This document shows, in pieces, positions 17,498-26,063 of a stretch of DNA of 64,000 bases (the stretch's first letter is position 1; every line of letters begins with the position of its first letter). The notes beneath the pieces are model-generated. The model did no database searches. It worked only from the letters and a program-made list of their open reading frames with translations, and was not told the origin of the DNA. This stretch comes from Fidelibacterota bacterium (lineage in GTDB: Bacteria > Fidelibacterota > Marinisomatia > Marinisomatales > Marinisomataceae): NCBI GenBank assembly GCA_016777965.1, contig JADHQL010000001.1, positions 25,189 to 89,188 on the forward strand, written 5' to 3'. The position numbers were made by a program, and so were the translations under genes.

Positions 17498-18437
17498 ATT
17501 TCTCCTTAAAAGTATCTATTAATTCAATACATACTTCTTTATCTTTTTCAATTTGTTTGATTAATAATTCTTTGCTATCAAACTTTTTTTCATCTCGAAT
17601 TTTATCTAAAAACTCGATATAAAAATTCTTATCGTACAGACTGCCAAATTTATCAGATAAAATGTGAACTTCCATAACAAATTTTTTTTCATTAAAAGTT
17701 GGTCTGATACCAGCATTCATCATTCCAAAATAACATTCTCCGTCTAAGAAAACCCTAGTTAAATATACTCCAATGCTTGGAAGTAACTGATTTTCAAAAG
17801 TTGGAATAAAGTTTGCGGTTGGATAATTCATTGTTTTCCCGCGATTTGAACCAGAAACAACTCTTGCATTAAAACCATAAAATCTTCCTAAATAATCATA
17901 TACCTTACTTGAGTTTCCATTTAAAATCAATGATCTAATTAAGCTGCTAGATATGGTACTACCCATATATTCTCTCATTACAGGCGCATGAAGTTCTATA
18001 TTATAGTTACTGCAAAAAGTTTTTAAAAATTCAAAATCTCCTTCTTTTTTATGTCCAAAATAGTGATTTGTACCTACAGAAATTAACGTTGGATTAAATA
18101 AATCTTTTAAGACAGTATCTGCAAATATTTGAGCAGACATTAATGAAAACTCTTTGTCAAATGGTATTATTAACACAATATCTAAACCTATCTCTTTTAA
18201 AGTTTCCAGTTTTTCATCTAAACTTTGAAGATATATTGGATCTGGTTTATCAGAAAGCACATAAAAAGGATTGGGATTAAAGGTAATTAAACAGGATGGG
18301 ATATTTCTTTTTTTACCTTCTTCAACAATATAAGACAACACATCATAATGACCTTTATGAATACCGTCGTAATTACCAATAGTTATAACTGAATTAGATA
18401 ACTTTTTGAAATCTTCTAGTGATGTTATGATCTCCAC
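17487..18437 (-). CDS. ribF: bifunctional riboflavin kinase / FMN adenylyltransferase
   Basis: 316 aa. The N-terminal nucleotidyltransferase (FAD synthetase) has the TIGNYDGIHKGHYDVL signature; the C-terminal flavokinase has the GRFYGFNARVVSGSNRGKTM stretch and the FIPTFENQLLPSIGVY loop with Gly/Pro. Together they make FMN and FAD from riboflavin. It overlaps truB by 13 bp and rpsO by 11 bp, so it is embedded in the translation operon, the usual location in many bacteria. Confidence 0.97.
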   Translation of the reverse strand: MEIITSLEDFKKLSNSVITIGNYDGIHKGHYDVLSYIVEEGKKRNIPSCLITFNPNPFYVLSDKPDPIYLQSLDEKLETLKEIGLDIVLIIPFDKEFSLMSAQIFADTVLKDLFNPTLISVGTNHYFGHKKEGDFEFLKTFCSNYNIELHAPVMREYMGSTISSSLIRSLILNGNSSKVYDYLGRFYGFNARVVSGSNRGKTMNYPTANFIPTFENQLLPSIGVYLTRVFLDGECYFGMMNAGIRPTFNEKKFVMEVHILSDKFGSLYDKNFYIEFLDKIRDEKKFDSKELLIKQIEKDKEVCIELIDTFKEKYEI

Positions 18438-19066
18438 TTGTCCTCAAATTTTTCTACTGTAACTGATTCATCCAATCTATATTTACCAACACTTAATCGT
18501 GTTAAGCTTATCAAATGACCTAAAGTACCTAAATATTCTGCTATATCCTCTGCTAATACCCTTATATAAGTTCCAGATGAACAATCAACAGTGATTTTTA
18601 AGGTATTTTCATCTAATGAATCAATTTTTAAGCTCTTGATAGTTATTAACTTTGGATTTGTTTTGATTTCAATATTTTTTCTTGCAAGCTTATAAAGTCG
18701 AACTCCATTAATTTTCCTAGCTGAGTACATAGGAGTTCTTTGTAGTAATTCTCCAACAAACTTTTTTTCGCAATCCATTAAATTCTGTTCCGAAATTTCA
18801 CAAACTTCTCTTTCTTCAACAATGTTACCTGTTAAATCCATAGAATCCGTTTTTTCTCCTAATTTAATAATACCTTCATAAGTCTTATCAAATTGTATGA
18901 TATTTGATAATTTTTTTGTCGATTCTCCAACACCTAACACTAATACTCCATCTGCAAACGGATCTAAAGTACCAGAGTGACCAACCTTTTCTTTGGTAAT
19001 ATTTCTTACTTTTTTAACAATTGAAAATGAAGACAAATCTTTTGGTTTATATATATTGTAAATCAT
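18425..19066 (-). CDS. truB: tRNA pseudouridine-55 synthase B (short form)
   Basis: 213 aa, shorter than the roughly 300 aa E. coli enzyme because the C-terminal PUA-type domain is missing, as in several other phyla. The catalytic segment KVGHSGTLDPFADGVL contains the conserved Asp; KTYEGIIKLGEKTDSMD, RKINGVRLYKLAR and CSSGTYIRVLAEDI follow in order. Makes pseudouridine 55 in the T-loop. Standard position between rbfA and ribF. Confidence 0.97.
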   Translation of the reverse strand: MIYNIYKPKDLSSFSIVKKVRNITKEKVGHSGTLDPFADGVLVLGVGESTKKLSNIIQFDKTYEGIIKLGEKTDSMDLTGNIVEEREVCEISEQNLMDCEKKFVGELLQRTPMYSARKINGVRLYKLARKNIEIKTNPKLITIKSLKIDSLDENTLKITVDCSSGTYIRVLAEDIAEYLGTLGHLISLTRLSVGKYRLDESVTVEKFEDKWRS

Positions 19067-19067
19067 G

Positions 19068-19415
19068 CTAAACTATTTTTTTTATTAGCTTATCAATTTT
19101 TTCAAATTGCTCAAATGAATCATCATAGAAAAATTTCAATGTTGGAGTAGATCTTAAATTTAAAGATGCTGACAAAAATTTTCTAAAAACCGGCACAAGC
19201 AAGTTCAGTTTATCATTAATAATTTCTATCTTTTTAGTAGGGTTTAAAACACTATAGTATAAATTTGCATGTTTTAAATCAGCTGTCATTTTAACTGAAG
19301 AAAAAGTTATAAAACCATATTTCCTTAAATCCATCTCTCTGGTTAAGATATCGTTGATGGTTTTTAAAACTTGTTGCGATACTCTCTCTGATCTTGAAAA
19401 CGGTTTATTGTTCAA
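19068..19415 (-). CDS. rbfA: ribosome-binding factor A
   Basis: 115 aa KH-type factor for 30S maturation. N-terminal SERVSQQVLKTINDILTREM, the strand LKHANLYYSV and the TPTLKFFYDDSFEQ segment are characteristic. ATGA overlap with infB and a one-base gap to truB. Confidence 0.96.
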   Translation of the reverse strand: MNNKPFSRSERVSQQVLKTINDILTREMDLRKYGFITFSSVKMTADLKHANLYYSVLNPTKKIEIINDKLNLLVPVFRKFLSASLNLRSTPTLKFFYDDSFEQFEKIDKLIKKIV

Positions 19416-21760
19416 CTGTCTGCTAATGTTCTCTTAATTTCATTTATTTTATATGCAACTATTCTGTCGCCTTCAAAATACTTTTTCACACCTTCAACGG
19501 AAATACCACATTCCATGCCTGAATCAACAGATGCTACATCGTCTTTAAAGCGCTTTAATGAGGTAATTGAACCTTTTGAAACAAGCTCTTCTTCCTCGCG
19601 AATAAGCCTAACAAAACAATCGCGAGTAATTTTACCAGATTCTACTTGAGATCCAGCGATAAAACCAATTTTTGGGATTTTAAATGACTCTTTAACAACT
19701 GCAACACCAATAACTTCTTCAACCATATCTGGCTTTAACAATCCTTCAACAGCCATCTTAACGTCTTCAACAATCTGATAAATAATACTATAAGCTCTAA
19801 TTTCTACATTATTTTGACTAGCTAATAACTTGGTATTTGATGGAATTTGAACTCCAAAACCAATTATGATAGCTTGTGAAGCTTGTGCTAACAAAACATC
19901 AGATTCGGTAACATTACCAACCCCTTTATGAACAATATCTACACCAACTTCATCGTTATTGATTTTTTCTATGCTTTGTATTAAAGCTTCAATTGAACCA
20001 TCAGAATCAGCTTTAATAATGATATTTAAATTATTTATATCACCTTCCTTAATCTGAGCTGATATACTGTCTAATGATGTTTTTTGAACCATCTGAAGAT
20101 CAATTTCACGTTTAATTCTCTGGCGTTCATTAGCTATTTTCTTTAAATCTGATTCATTTTCAACTTCTGCAAAAATATCTCCAGCCTGAGGAACTTGATC
20201 AAAACCTAGAATTTGGACTGGATCTGATGGTCTAGCTTGAGTGATTCTTTCATTATTTTCATTCATAATTGCTCGAACCTTACCGGGGTGATTATTACAA
20301 ATGAATGGTGTTCCAATGCTTAAAGTACCTTTTTGAATTAAGACAGTTGCAACAGGACCCAATCCTTTATCTAATCTTGAATCTATTACAATACCTTTAC
20401 AGTCAATATCTTGATTTGCTTTCAAATCTAATACTTCGGCCTCAAGTAAAATTGCTTCCATTAAGTCATCTATACCTTCACCTGTTTGAGCAGACGTATG
20501 AACACATTGAATTTTACCTCCCCAGTCTTCCACTAAGACATTTTTTTCAGATAATTCTCTTTTAACGACATCAGGATTAGCGCCTTGCTTATCAATCTTG
20601 TTGATAGCTACAACAATTGGTACTTCCGCGGCTTTTGCATGATTAATAGCTTCAATTGTTTGGGGCATAACACTATCATCAGCAGCAACTACTAAAATAA
20701 CAATATCTGTTGATTGAGCACCTCGTGCTCTCATAGCAGTAAAAGCTTCGTGCCCAGGAGTATCTAAAAAAGTGATTTTATTATCATTATGTAAAACCTG
20801 ATAAGCTCCAACTCTTTGTGTAATTCCTCCTGATTCACCTGCTGCTACTTTTGTTTTTCTAATATAATCTAAAATAGATGTTTTACCATGGTCTACGTGT
20901 CCCATAATTGTTACAACCGGTGCTCTTTCTATCGCATTTGATAATTCTTCCTCTGAATGAGATGTTGTAAACAAGTCATCAATAACTTCTTCATATTTCC
21001 TCAATTCAATATCATATTCTCCAGCAATTAATTCTATGACATCCCATTCAAGTCTTTGATTTACAGTTGCTAAAATACCCATTTGTAAGCATTTACCAAT
21101 TACTTCACTGGTTGATACGTCTAAAACTTTAGCTATTTCATCAATACTAGCATATTCAGCAAGCTCAATTGTTCTTTTTTGATCTCCATCTTTTAGCCCA
21201 ACATCTTTTTTCGATTTCTTATATGATTTCTTCTTAGGACTTGCATCCATAGAAGCAAGGGTCTTCTTTAATCTTTTAACAGCAGAACTATCTTTTTTCA
21301 GCTCGTCTTTCTGTTTTTTTATCTGCTTTTTATTCTCTTTCTTTTCTGGTTCACGTAAAGAGATTTTTCTTAATTTTTTCTTTGATTTTTTCTCAAAAGT
21401 AGCCTCTGTTTTTCCTTCAGTCTTATTATTGTCTTTTTCATCATTAATCGGACCTTCAGCTTTTTTCTTGTCCGATTTACGTTGATCTTCAACAGACATA
21501 ATTTTAAACTTTTTGACAGATTTAGTTTTCATCACAACTTTTGAGTCATGAATCTCTTTTCTAACCTGCTCTTTTCTGTCTCTTTCTGCTGATTGACGAT
21601 CCTTTGCAAACTCTGTATAAACTATTTGTTGTGTTTTACCGTCAATTGGTGACATATGACTAGATACAGCAATATCTTTTGACTTTAAAAAGTCTAAGAT
21701 ATCAGTATGAGAGATATTTAGCTCTTTTGCTAACTGGAATATTCTTATTGAATCAGACAT
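19412..21760 (-). CDS. infB: translation initiation factor IF-2
   Basis: 782 aa. An N-terminal domain with ELNISHTDILDFLK and a Lys/Glu-rich linker, then a second IF2_N module (IDEIAKVLDVSTSEVIGKC), then the G domain: GHVDHGKT (about 287-294), FLDTPGHEAFTAMRARGAQ (G3) and INKIDK (G4), followed by domains II to IV. Recruits fMet-tRNA to the 30S subunit. Start 3 bp after the nusA stop. Confidence 0.98.
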   Translation of the reverse strand: MSDSIRIFQLAKELNISHTDILDFLKSKDIAVSSHMSPIDGKTQQIVYTEFAKDRQSAERDRKEQVRKEIHDSKVVMKTKSVKKFKIMSVEDQRKSDKKKAEGPINDEKDNNKTEGKTEATFEKKSKKKLRKISLREPEKKENKKQIKKQKDELKKDSSAVKRLKKTLASMDASPKKKSYKKSKKDVGLKDGDQKRTIELAEYASIDEIAKVLDVSTSEVIGKCLQMGILATVNQRLEWDVIELIAGEYDIELRKYEEVIDDLFTTSHSEEELSNAIERAPVVTIMGHVDHGKTSILDYIRKTKVAAGESGGITQRVGAYQVLHNDNKITFLDTPGHEAFTAMRARGAQSTDIVILVVAADDSVMPQTIEAINHAKAAEVPIVVAINKIDKQGANPDVVKRELSEKNVLVEDWGGKIQCVHTSAQTGEGIDDLMEAILLEAEVLDLKANQDIDCKGIVIDSRLDKGLGPVATVLIQKGTLSIGTPFICNNHPGKVRAIMNENNERITQARPSDPVQILGFDQVPQAGDIFAEVENESDLKKIANERQRIKREIDLQMVQKTSLDSISAQIKEGDINNLNIIIKADSDGSIEALIQSIEKINNDEVGVDIVHKGVGNVTESDVLLAQASQAIIIGFGVQIPSNTKLLASQNNVEIRAYSIIYQIVEDVKMAVEGLLKPDMVEEVIGVAVVKESFKIPKIGFIAGSQVESGKITRDCFVRLIREEEELVSKGSITSLKRFKDDVASVDSGMECGISVEGVKKYFEGDRIVAYKINEIKRTLADS

Positions 21761-21763
21761 TAA

Positions 21764-23236
21764 CTACTCTTCTTTTTCCTTCATATTTGAGTCAGAATCT
21801 TCTTCAGAATCAACAACTTCTTTATCCGGCAATTCTACTTCTTCAGCTGATTCTTCATCAGTTGATTCAACTTCTTCACTATCATTTTTAACTGCTTCAA
21901 TATTTTGTTCTGCATCAGTTAAATCTAACTCAACACCCTCTTCAGTGCTTTCAACTACTTCTTCTACTTCTTCTTCTTTGTTATGCGTAATTTCAATAAA
22001 TGAATTTACTGTATCACTTATTGAAGTTATCTCTTTATCATTAAGCGCTAGCTCTTCAGTGAGAACATATTTCTTTACGTTTAAATAATCTGCAACTGAA
22101 ACAATATCTACTTTTGCAAGTTTATTACTCAACGTTTTTGTAATTCCATCTAATGATTCAAGAGTTGTTTTCTGATTTATAAGCACTTCATCATATTCAG
22201 ATTTAGTGTAAGCATCAATTGTATATCCTGTTAGCTTTGAAGCAAGATTAATATTAACACCGCTTCTTCCAACAGCATTTTCAAGACCACCTTCATCAAA
22301 TATTGCAACACAATATTTTCTTTCATCATCTATGTATAAATCAACTGGTTTTGCTGGGGAAAGAGCTCTGGTAACAAATACTTCAGATTTTTCTGAATAA
22401 TTAACAATATCAATCTTTTCGTTGTTTAGCTCTCTAACAACAGATTGAATTCTACTTCCTCTCATACCAACACAAGCACCAACCGCATCAATTCGTTTAT
22501 CAACAGAATGAACAATAATCTTGCTTCTCTCTCCTGGTTTTCTTGCAATTCCCTTAATTTCAATAATCCCATCTTCAATTTCAGGAACTTCCATTTCAAA
22601 AAGCTTGTATAGGAAAAGATCGTCACTTCTAGAGATTAAAATATCTGGACCTTTTGGTGTGACTTCCACTGATTTAACTAAAGCTCTGATTGTATCGCCT
22701 CTTCGAAATCTTTCAGAAAAAATTTGCTCATTCCTAGGCATTCTTAATTCTGTTTGCTCAATATTTACAAAAGTATTTTCTCGATGCACCTGATGAACAG
22801 TCCCGATAATAACTTCTCCTATCCTTTGAACATAATCCTCGTAAATATATTGTTGCTGAACTTCTCTTGTTCTTTTATTTAGAAATTGTCTAGCATTTGC
22901 AACCAACCTTCTACCGAATCGTGCAGGATCAATCACCTCAACAAAAGTATCTCCTAACTTTAATTCGCCAGCTAAATCTGGCTCTAGCTCTACAGCTCTT
23001 TCTAAGGTAATATCGAAGTGATCATCATCAACCTCTTCTACAATTGTTTTTTCAACATATATCTCAATTTCACCTTTATCAAGATTAACAATGACACTAC
23101 AATTATCAGATTCACCAGTTTCTTTCTCAATAATGAATAAGAATAATTGTTCAATTATTGTGCCAAGCTCTGAACGCTCGATATTCTTTTCTCTTGCTAA
23201 TTCAATGAAAATTTCAATTAAATCTCTATTAATCAT
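21764..23236 (-). CDS. nusA: transcription termination/antitermination factor NusA
   Basis: 490 aa. N-terminal RNAP-binding domain, S1 domain (IGEVIIGTVHQVHREN), KH1 (ACVGMRGSRIQSVV), KH2 (VGRSGVNINLASKLTGY), then a C-terminal acidic low-complexity tail of about 70 residues rich in Glu and Asp in place of the two AR repeats of E. coli. No rimP gene precedes it, although rimP-nusA is a very common order. A TATAAT at 23257-23262 on this strand could be its promoter. Confidence 0.97.
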   Translation of the reverse strand: MINRDLIEIFIELAREKNIERSELGTIIEQLFLFIIEKETGESDNCSVIVNLDKGEIEIYVEKTIVEEVDDDHFDITLERAVELEPDLAGELKLGDTFVEVIDPARFGRRLVANARQFLNKRTREVQQQYIYEDYVQRIGEVIIGTVHQVHRENTFVNIEQTELRMPRNEQIFSERFRRGDTIRALVKSVEVTPKGPDILISRSDDLFLYKLFEMEVPEIEDGIIEIKGIARKPGERSKIIVHSVDKRIDAVGACVGMRGSRIQSVVRELNNEKIDIVNYSEKSEVFVTRALSPAKPVDLYIDDERKYCVAIFDEGGLENAVGRSGVNINLASKLTGYTIDAYTKSEYDEVLINQKTTLESLDGITKTLSNKLAKVDIVSVADYLNVKKYVLTEELALNDKEITSISDTVNSFIEITHNKEEEVEEVVESTEEGVELDLTDAEQNIEAVKNDSEEVESTDEESAEEVELPDKEVVDSEEDSDSNMKEKEE

Positions 23237-23256
23237 AATAACCCTTCAATTTTTTC

Positions 23257-23286
23257 ATTATAACAAAAATGGGCCGTAGCCCATTT
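23257..23286 (-). terminator. short hairpin terminator plus TATAAT before nusA
   Basis: AAATGGGC-TACG-GCCCATTT, an 8-bp stem with a 4-nt loop (23267-23286), followed on the minus strand by TTGTT, can end the TPR-protein transcript. The next bases contain TATAAT (23257-23262), 21 bases before the nusA ATG, a candidate -10 element; no clear -35 lies 17 bp above. The rest of the 94-bp spacer shows nothing. Confidence 0.5.
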
Positions 23287-23330
23287 AATTCATTCGAATA
23301 TATTTAATTAATATCGTATTAACAAGTAAC

Positions 23331-23966
23331 TTAGTTAATACTTAATACGTATCCATAAACTTCTTCAAAAAGTTGATTATATGCCGGATTATCGGAATCT
23401 AATGACTCAAGAAGCATTATTGATTGATCAGACTGACCATTTTGAGCTAGTTTTTTAGCTTTAAGAATACTGATATATTTAATTTCATTTTCAGAATCAG
23501 TAAACTTCATTGCCTTGTCAAACATTTTTGTGTCGTTTTCTAACTCTGCAAGCATGATATATCCTTCTTTTTTAAGATTATCATACTTTATTTTAGAAAC
23601 GCTTTCAGATAAATAAACAAGGGCTTTATCATTATTTCCATTAATAAATGCGGTTCTTCCAAGATAAAACTTAGCTTGATGGGCAGCTATAGTACCAGAA
23701 AAGCTATCAACAACAGCCTCTAGTTGTAAAACAGCATTATCAAAATCTCCTTTTTCAAAGTAAATCATCGCATTGCTAAGCGCTGCATCTGAAGCAGATG
23801 TTTTCGGATCATCATTTAGAGAAAAAGCTTGAAAAGTGACTAGAAATACAATTAAAGCTAAAATAATAGGATTTAATATGAAATTTTCTATCGGTGTATA
23901 GTTCGATCTGTCCTTATAGCTCACCTTAATTGGTGTTAAAATAAAATTTTGAAATTTATCTATCAT
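23331..23966 (-). CDS. membrane-anchored TPR protein
   Basis: 211 aa. An N-terminal stretch, one membrane helix (NPIILALIVFLVTFQAFS), then a TPR-like solenoid: AMIYFEKGDFDNAVLQLEAV, KFYLGRTAFINGNNDKALVY, ILKAKKLAQNGQSDQSIM. Such proteins scaffold complexes at the membrane. The ORF track begins at 24053 inside trhO; ATG 23966 is preferred because it lies 4 bp after the trhO stop and has GGAAA about 10 bp upstream. Possibly a YfgM-like chaperone-accessory protein, but this is not secure. Confidence 0.75.
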   Translation of the reverse strand: MIDKFQNFILTPIKVSYKDRSNYTPIENFILNPIILALIVFLVTFQAFSLNDDPKTSASDAALSNAMIYFEKGDFDNAVLQLEAVVDSFSGTIAAHQAKFYLGRTAFINGNNDKALVYLSESVSKIKYDNLKKEGYIMLAELENDTKMFDKAMKFTDSENEIKYISILKAKKLAQNGQSDQSIMLLESLDSDNPAYNQLFEEVYGYVLSIN

Positions 23967-23970
23967 TGTA

Positions 23971-25008
23971 TTATTTCCAGTAATTAAACAGTTTGTAAAG
24001 TTTAGGTCTAAATTTATTTGATAATTTAGCACTTGAAACCTTTTTATTTTCATCTTTTCTTATTTTTTTTTGTGTCTCTATATCCAATTGTAAAAATTCA
24101 TTACAGGCGTTTGAACAACAATCATTATATTTTTCAGCACATTTATCACATTGAATGAACAATAAATGACATGCATCATTTTTACAATTCTTGTGATCAT
24201 CCGATGGTGTCTTACATTGATGACATTTACCAATAATGTCATTAGTTACACGTTCTCCCATTCTATCATCAAACACGAAATTCTTACCAATAAATTTAGA
24301 TTTTAAATTATTTCGCTTCATATCGTGAGCATATTGAATGATTCCACCTTCAAGTTGATAAACTTCTTTAAAACCTTTTTTAATGAGATACGAGCTAGCT
24401 TTTTCGCAGCGAATACCTCCTGTGCAGTATAGATGTACTTTTTTATCTTCTTTTCCTTCTAAAACTTTAGCAACCGTGGGTAATAATTCTTTTGAATAAT
24501 GCGCATCAGGAATAACAGCATTTTTAAATCTACCCACTTCGCTTTCATAGTAATTTCTCATATCAACAACAATTGAATCCTTTTCTTTAATAGAACGATT
24601 AAAATCAACTGGTTTTAAATGCACTCCTGTCTTATTCATATCATAGGATTCTTTGGGTACTTTATAGGCAACAATCTCATCACGAACTAAAATTTTTAAT
24701 TTTAAGAAAGAGATGCCCTCTTCAACAGCATGTTTAAATTTGATATCATTAAAAACATCAAATGAATGTATATAAAATTTAAAATCTTCTTTGTTATGCT
24801 CTGGAATGCTTATTTGCGCATTGATTCCTTCTTTTGAAACATAAATTCTGCCAAGAATATTTAGATTCTTAAGGTCAAAATATAATTTATCACGAAAATA
24901 TTCAGGATTATCTATTGTAACGTATTTGTAAAAAGAACAAGTAATTCTTTCAAATTGTTCTCTTTCTAAGCTTTTTTTAAGCTCTACTTTAGACTTTTTA
25001 TTGTACAT
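23971..25008 (-). CDS. trhO: tRNA uridine(34) hydroxylase, rhodanese type
   Basis: 345 aa TrhO/YceA, an oxygen-dependent tRNA U34 hydroxylase. N-terminal domain (GRIYVSKEGINAQISI), rhodanese domain with catalytic Cys in HLYCTGGIRCEKASSYLIKKG, and a Cys-rich C-terminal part (CHQCK, CDKCAEKYNDCC) typical of the longer family members. All segments are intact. Confidence 0.95.
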   Translation of the reverse strand: MYNKKSKVELKKSLEREQFERITCSFYKYVTIDNPEYFRDKLYFDLKNLNILGRIYVSKEGINAQISIPEHNKEDFKFYIHSFDVFNDIKFKHAVEEGISFLKLKILVRDEIVAYKVPKESYDMNKTGVHLKPVDFNRSIKEKDSIVVDMRNYYESEVGRFKNAVIPDAHYSKELLPTVAKVLEGKEDKKVHLYCTGGIRCEKASSYLIKKGFKEVYQLEGGIIQYAHDMKRNNLKSKFIGKNFVFDDRMGERVTNDIIGKCHQCKTPSDDHKNCKNDACHLLFIQCDKCAEKYNDCCSNACNEFLQLDIETQKKIRKDENKKVSSAKLSNKFRPKLYKLFNYWK

Positions 25009-25026
25009 AATAGAATGTTAATAGAA

Positions 25027-25060
25027 AAAGAGCCTATTAACAATAAATAATAGGCTCTTT
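25027..25060 (-). terminator. strong intrinsic terminator after exported duplicated-domain gene
   Basis: A 13-bp perfect stem, AAAGAGCCTATTA and TAATAGGCTCTTT with an 8-nt loop, read on the minus strand and followed by TTTTTCTAT. It lies 22 bp after the stop of the 25083 gene and separates it from trhO. Confidence 0.88.
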
Positions 25061-25082
25061 ATAAATTTAGAAAAAAGCAATA

Positions 25083-25835
25083 TTAATCAACAGTTGTACT
25101 TAATTCAGGTCTAAATCTCCAAGTTTCACTCCAAATCCAATTCCAACCTCCTCTTACTTTTGAGTCTAAATCTGGATCTTCCTCATACATTTTTTGAAGT
25201 GTTTCTTGAAATTCTAATTGATGTGGCCCTAACATTTCTGACATTGTCATGTGAGGTGTTGAATATGAATACACTGAAACGTTTCCACCCAAAGTTTTTG
25301 TCATTGCGATCCAAGGTCTAGTGCTATCGCTTTGCTTCGCTAACTCATTAAATTTTCCAAAGACACTCTCTGTGTTAGCAGTTCCACCTTGTTGAACGCC
25401 ATAATAATAAACAGTAATAAAATTAGGAGGTCCTTGATTATTGACATTTGCTCCATCAACAGTCGGCATGTTTCTACTTAAATCAGGACGTAGTGTCCAG
25501 AACTCTGTACCACCAACTTGCTCAATCATTGATCCCCATTTATCGTAAGGTACTGGATCATGATTTGACATAGCGTCAAAAACATCATCTACCATATCCA
25601 AAGGAGTAGGCCATTGTGCAGCAGCTACCCTAACGTATTTACCAGCATTTGGACCGTTGACAATTGAAAATGTGTTTACTGCTCCTAGTCCAGTATGAGC
25701 TTTATTGTGTTGAATCATAGCTTTTTCAAAATCAGCTACTCTTACTCCATCTTTAGCTCCGACATAACTTTGAATATGTAATACTTGACCAAAAGCAAAG
25801 GAAATAAAGATAAGTGATAGTAATAATTTTTTCAT
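25083..25835 (-). CDS. exported protein with two similar domains, unknown
   Basis: 250 aa with a clear signal peptide (MKKLLLSLIFISFAFG-Q). The mature part appears to hold two related halves: the first ends EFWTLRPDLSRNMPTVD near residue 125, the second ends TWRFRPELSTTVD at the C-terminus. Each half starts with a strand followed by a helix (VLHIQSYVGA / FITVYYYGVQ) in a manner reminiscent of NIPSNAP or ABM-type dimeric alpha-beta barrels. No Cys, no catalytic motif. Own transcript with a strong terminator. Function unknown. Confidence 0.75.
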   Translation of the reverse strand: MKKLLLSLIFISFAFGQVLHIQSYVGAKDGVRVADFEKAMIQHNKAHTGLGAVNTFSIVNGPNAGKYVRVAAAQWPTPLDMVDDVFDAMSNHDPVPYDKWGSMIEQVGGTEFWTLRPDLSRNMPTVDGANVNNQGPPNFITVYYYGVQQGGTANTESVFGKFNELAKQSDSTRPWIAMTKTLGGNVSVYSYSTPHMTMSEMLGPHQLEFQETLQKMYEEDPDLDSKVRGGWNWIWSETWRFRPELSTTVD

Positions 25836-25871
25836 AATTACCTCATATTTGTTAATAATATATAATGTTAA

Positions 25872-26063
25872 TTATTTTTTATCAAAGATGTAATAGTTAA
25901 CTAAAGATTTAACTTGTTTCAAGGCTGCATGCGGAGCACCCCCGTCTTGTGCAATTCCTAAAATAACGACATATGGCTGCTCTTTTACATTAGTAAAACT
26001 ATAAAACATCGATGAAATCGATAAAACTAATAATAACCTAACCGCCAAGTTGAAGTTCATCAT
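25872..26063 (-). pseudogene. truncated MBL-fold (PqqB-like) hydrolase remnant
   Basis: 63 codons: a hydrophobic signal-like N-terminus followed by PYVVILGIAQDGGAPHAA, which I recognise as the start of the exported MBL-fold PqqB-like hydrolases (xxVVLGIAQDGGxPQxG/C). The usual metal ligands and the other roughly 240 residues are missing: after about 17 further residues the frame stops, and only 36 bases remain before the next gene. Its start overlaps the acyl-CoA ligase stop by 26 bp. Most likely a decayed remnant, though a small exported peptide cannot be excluded. Confidence 0.55.
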
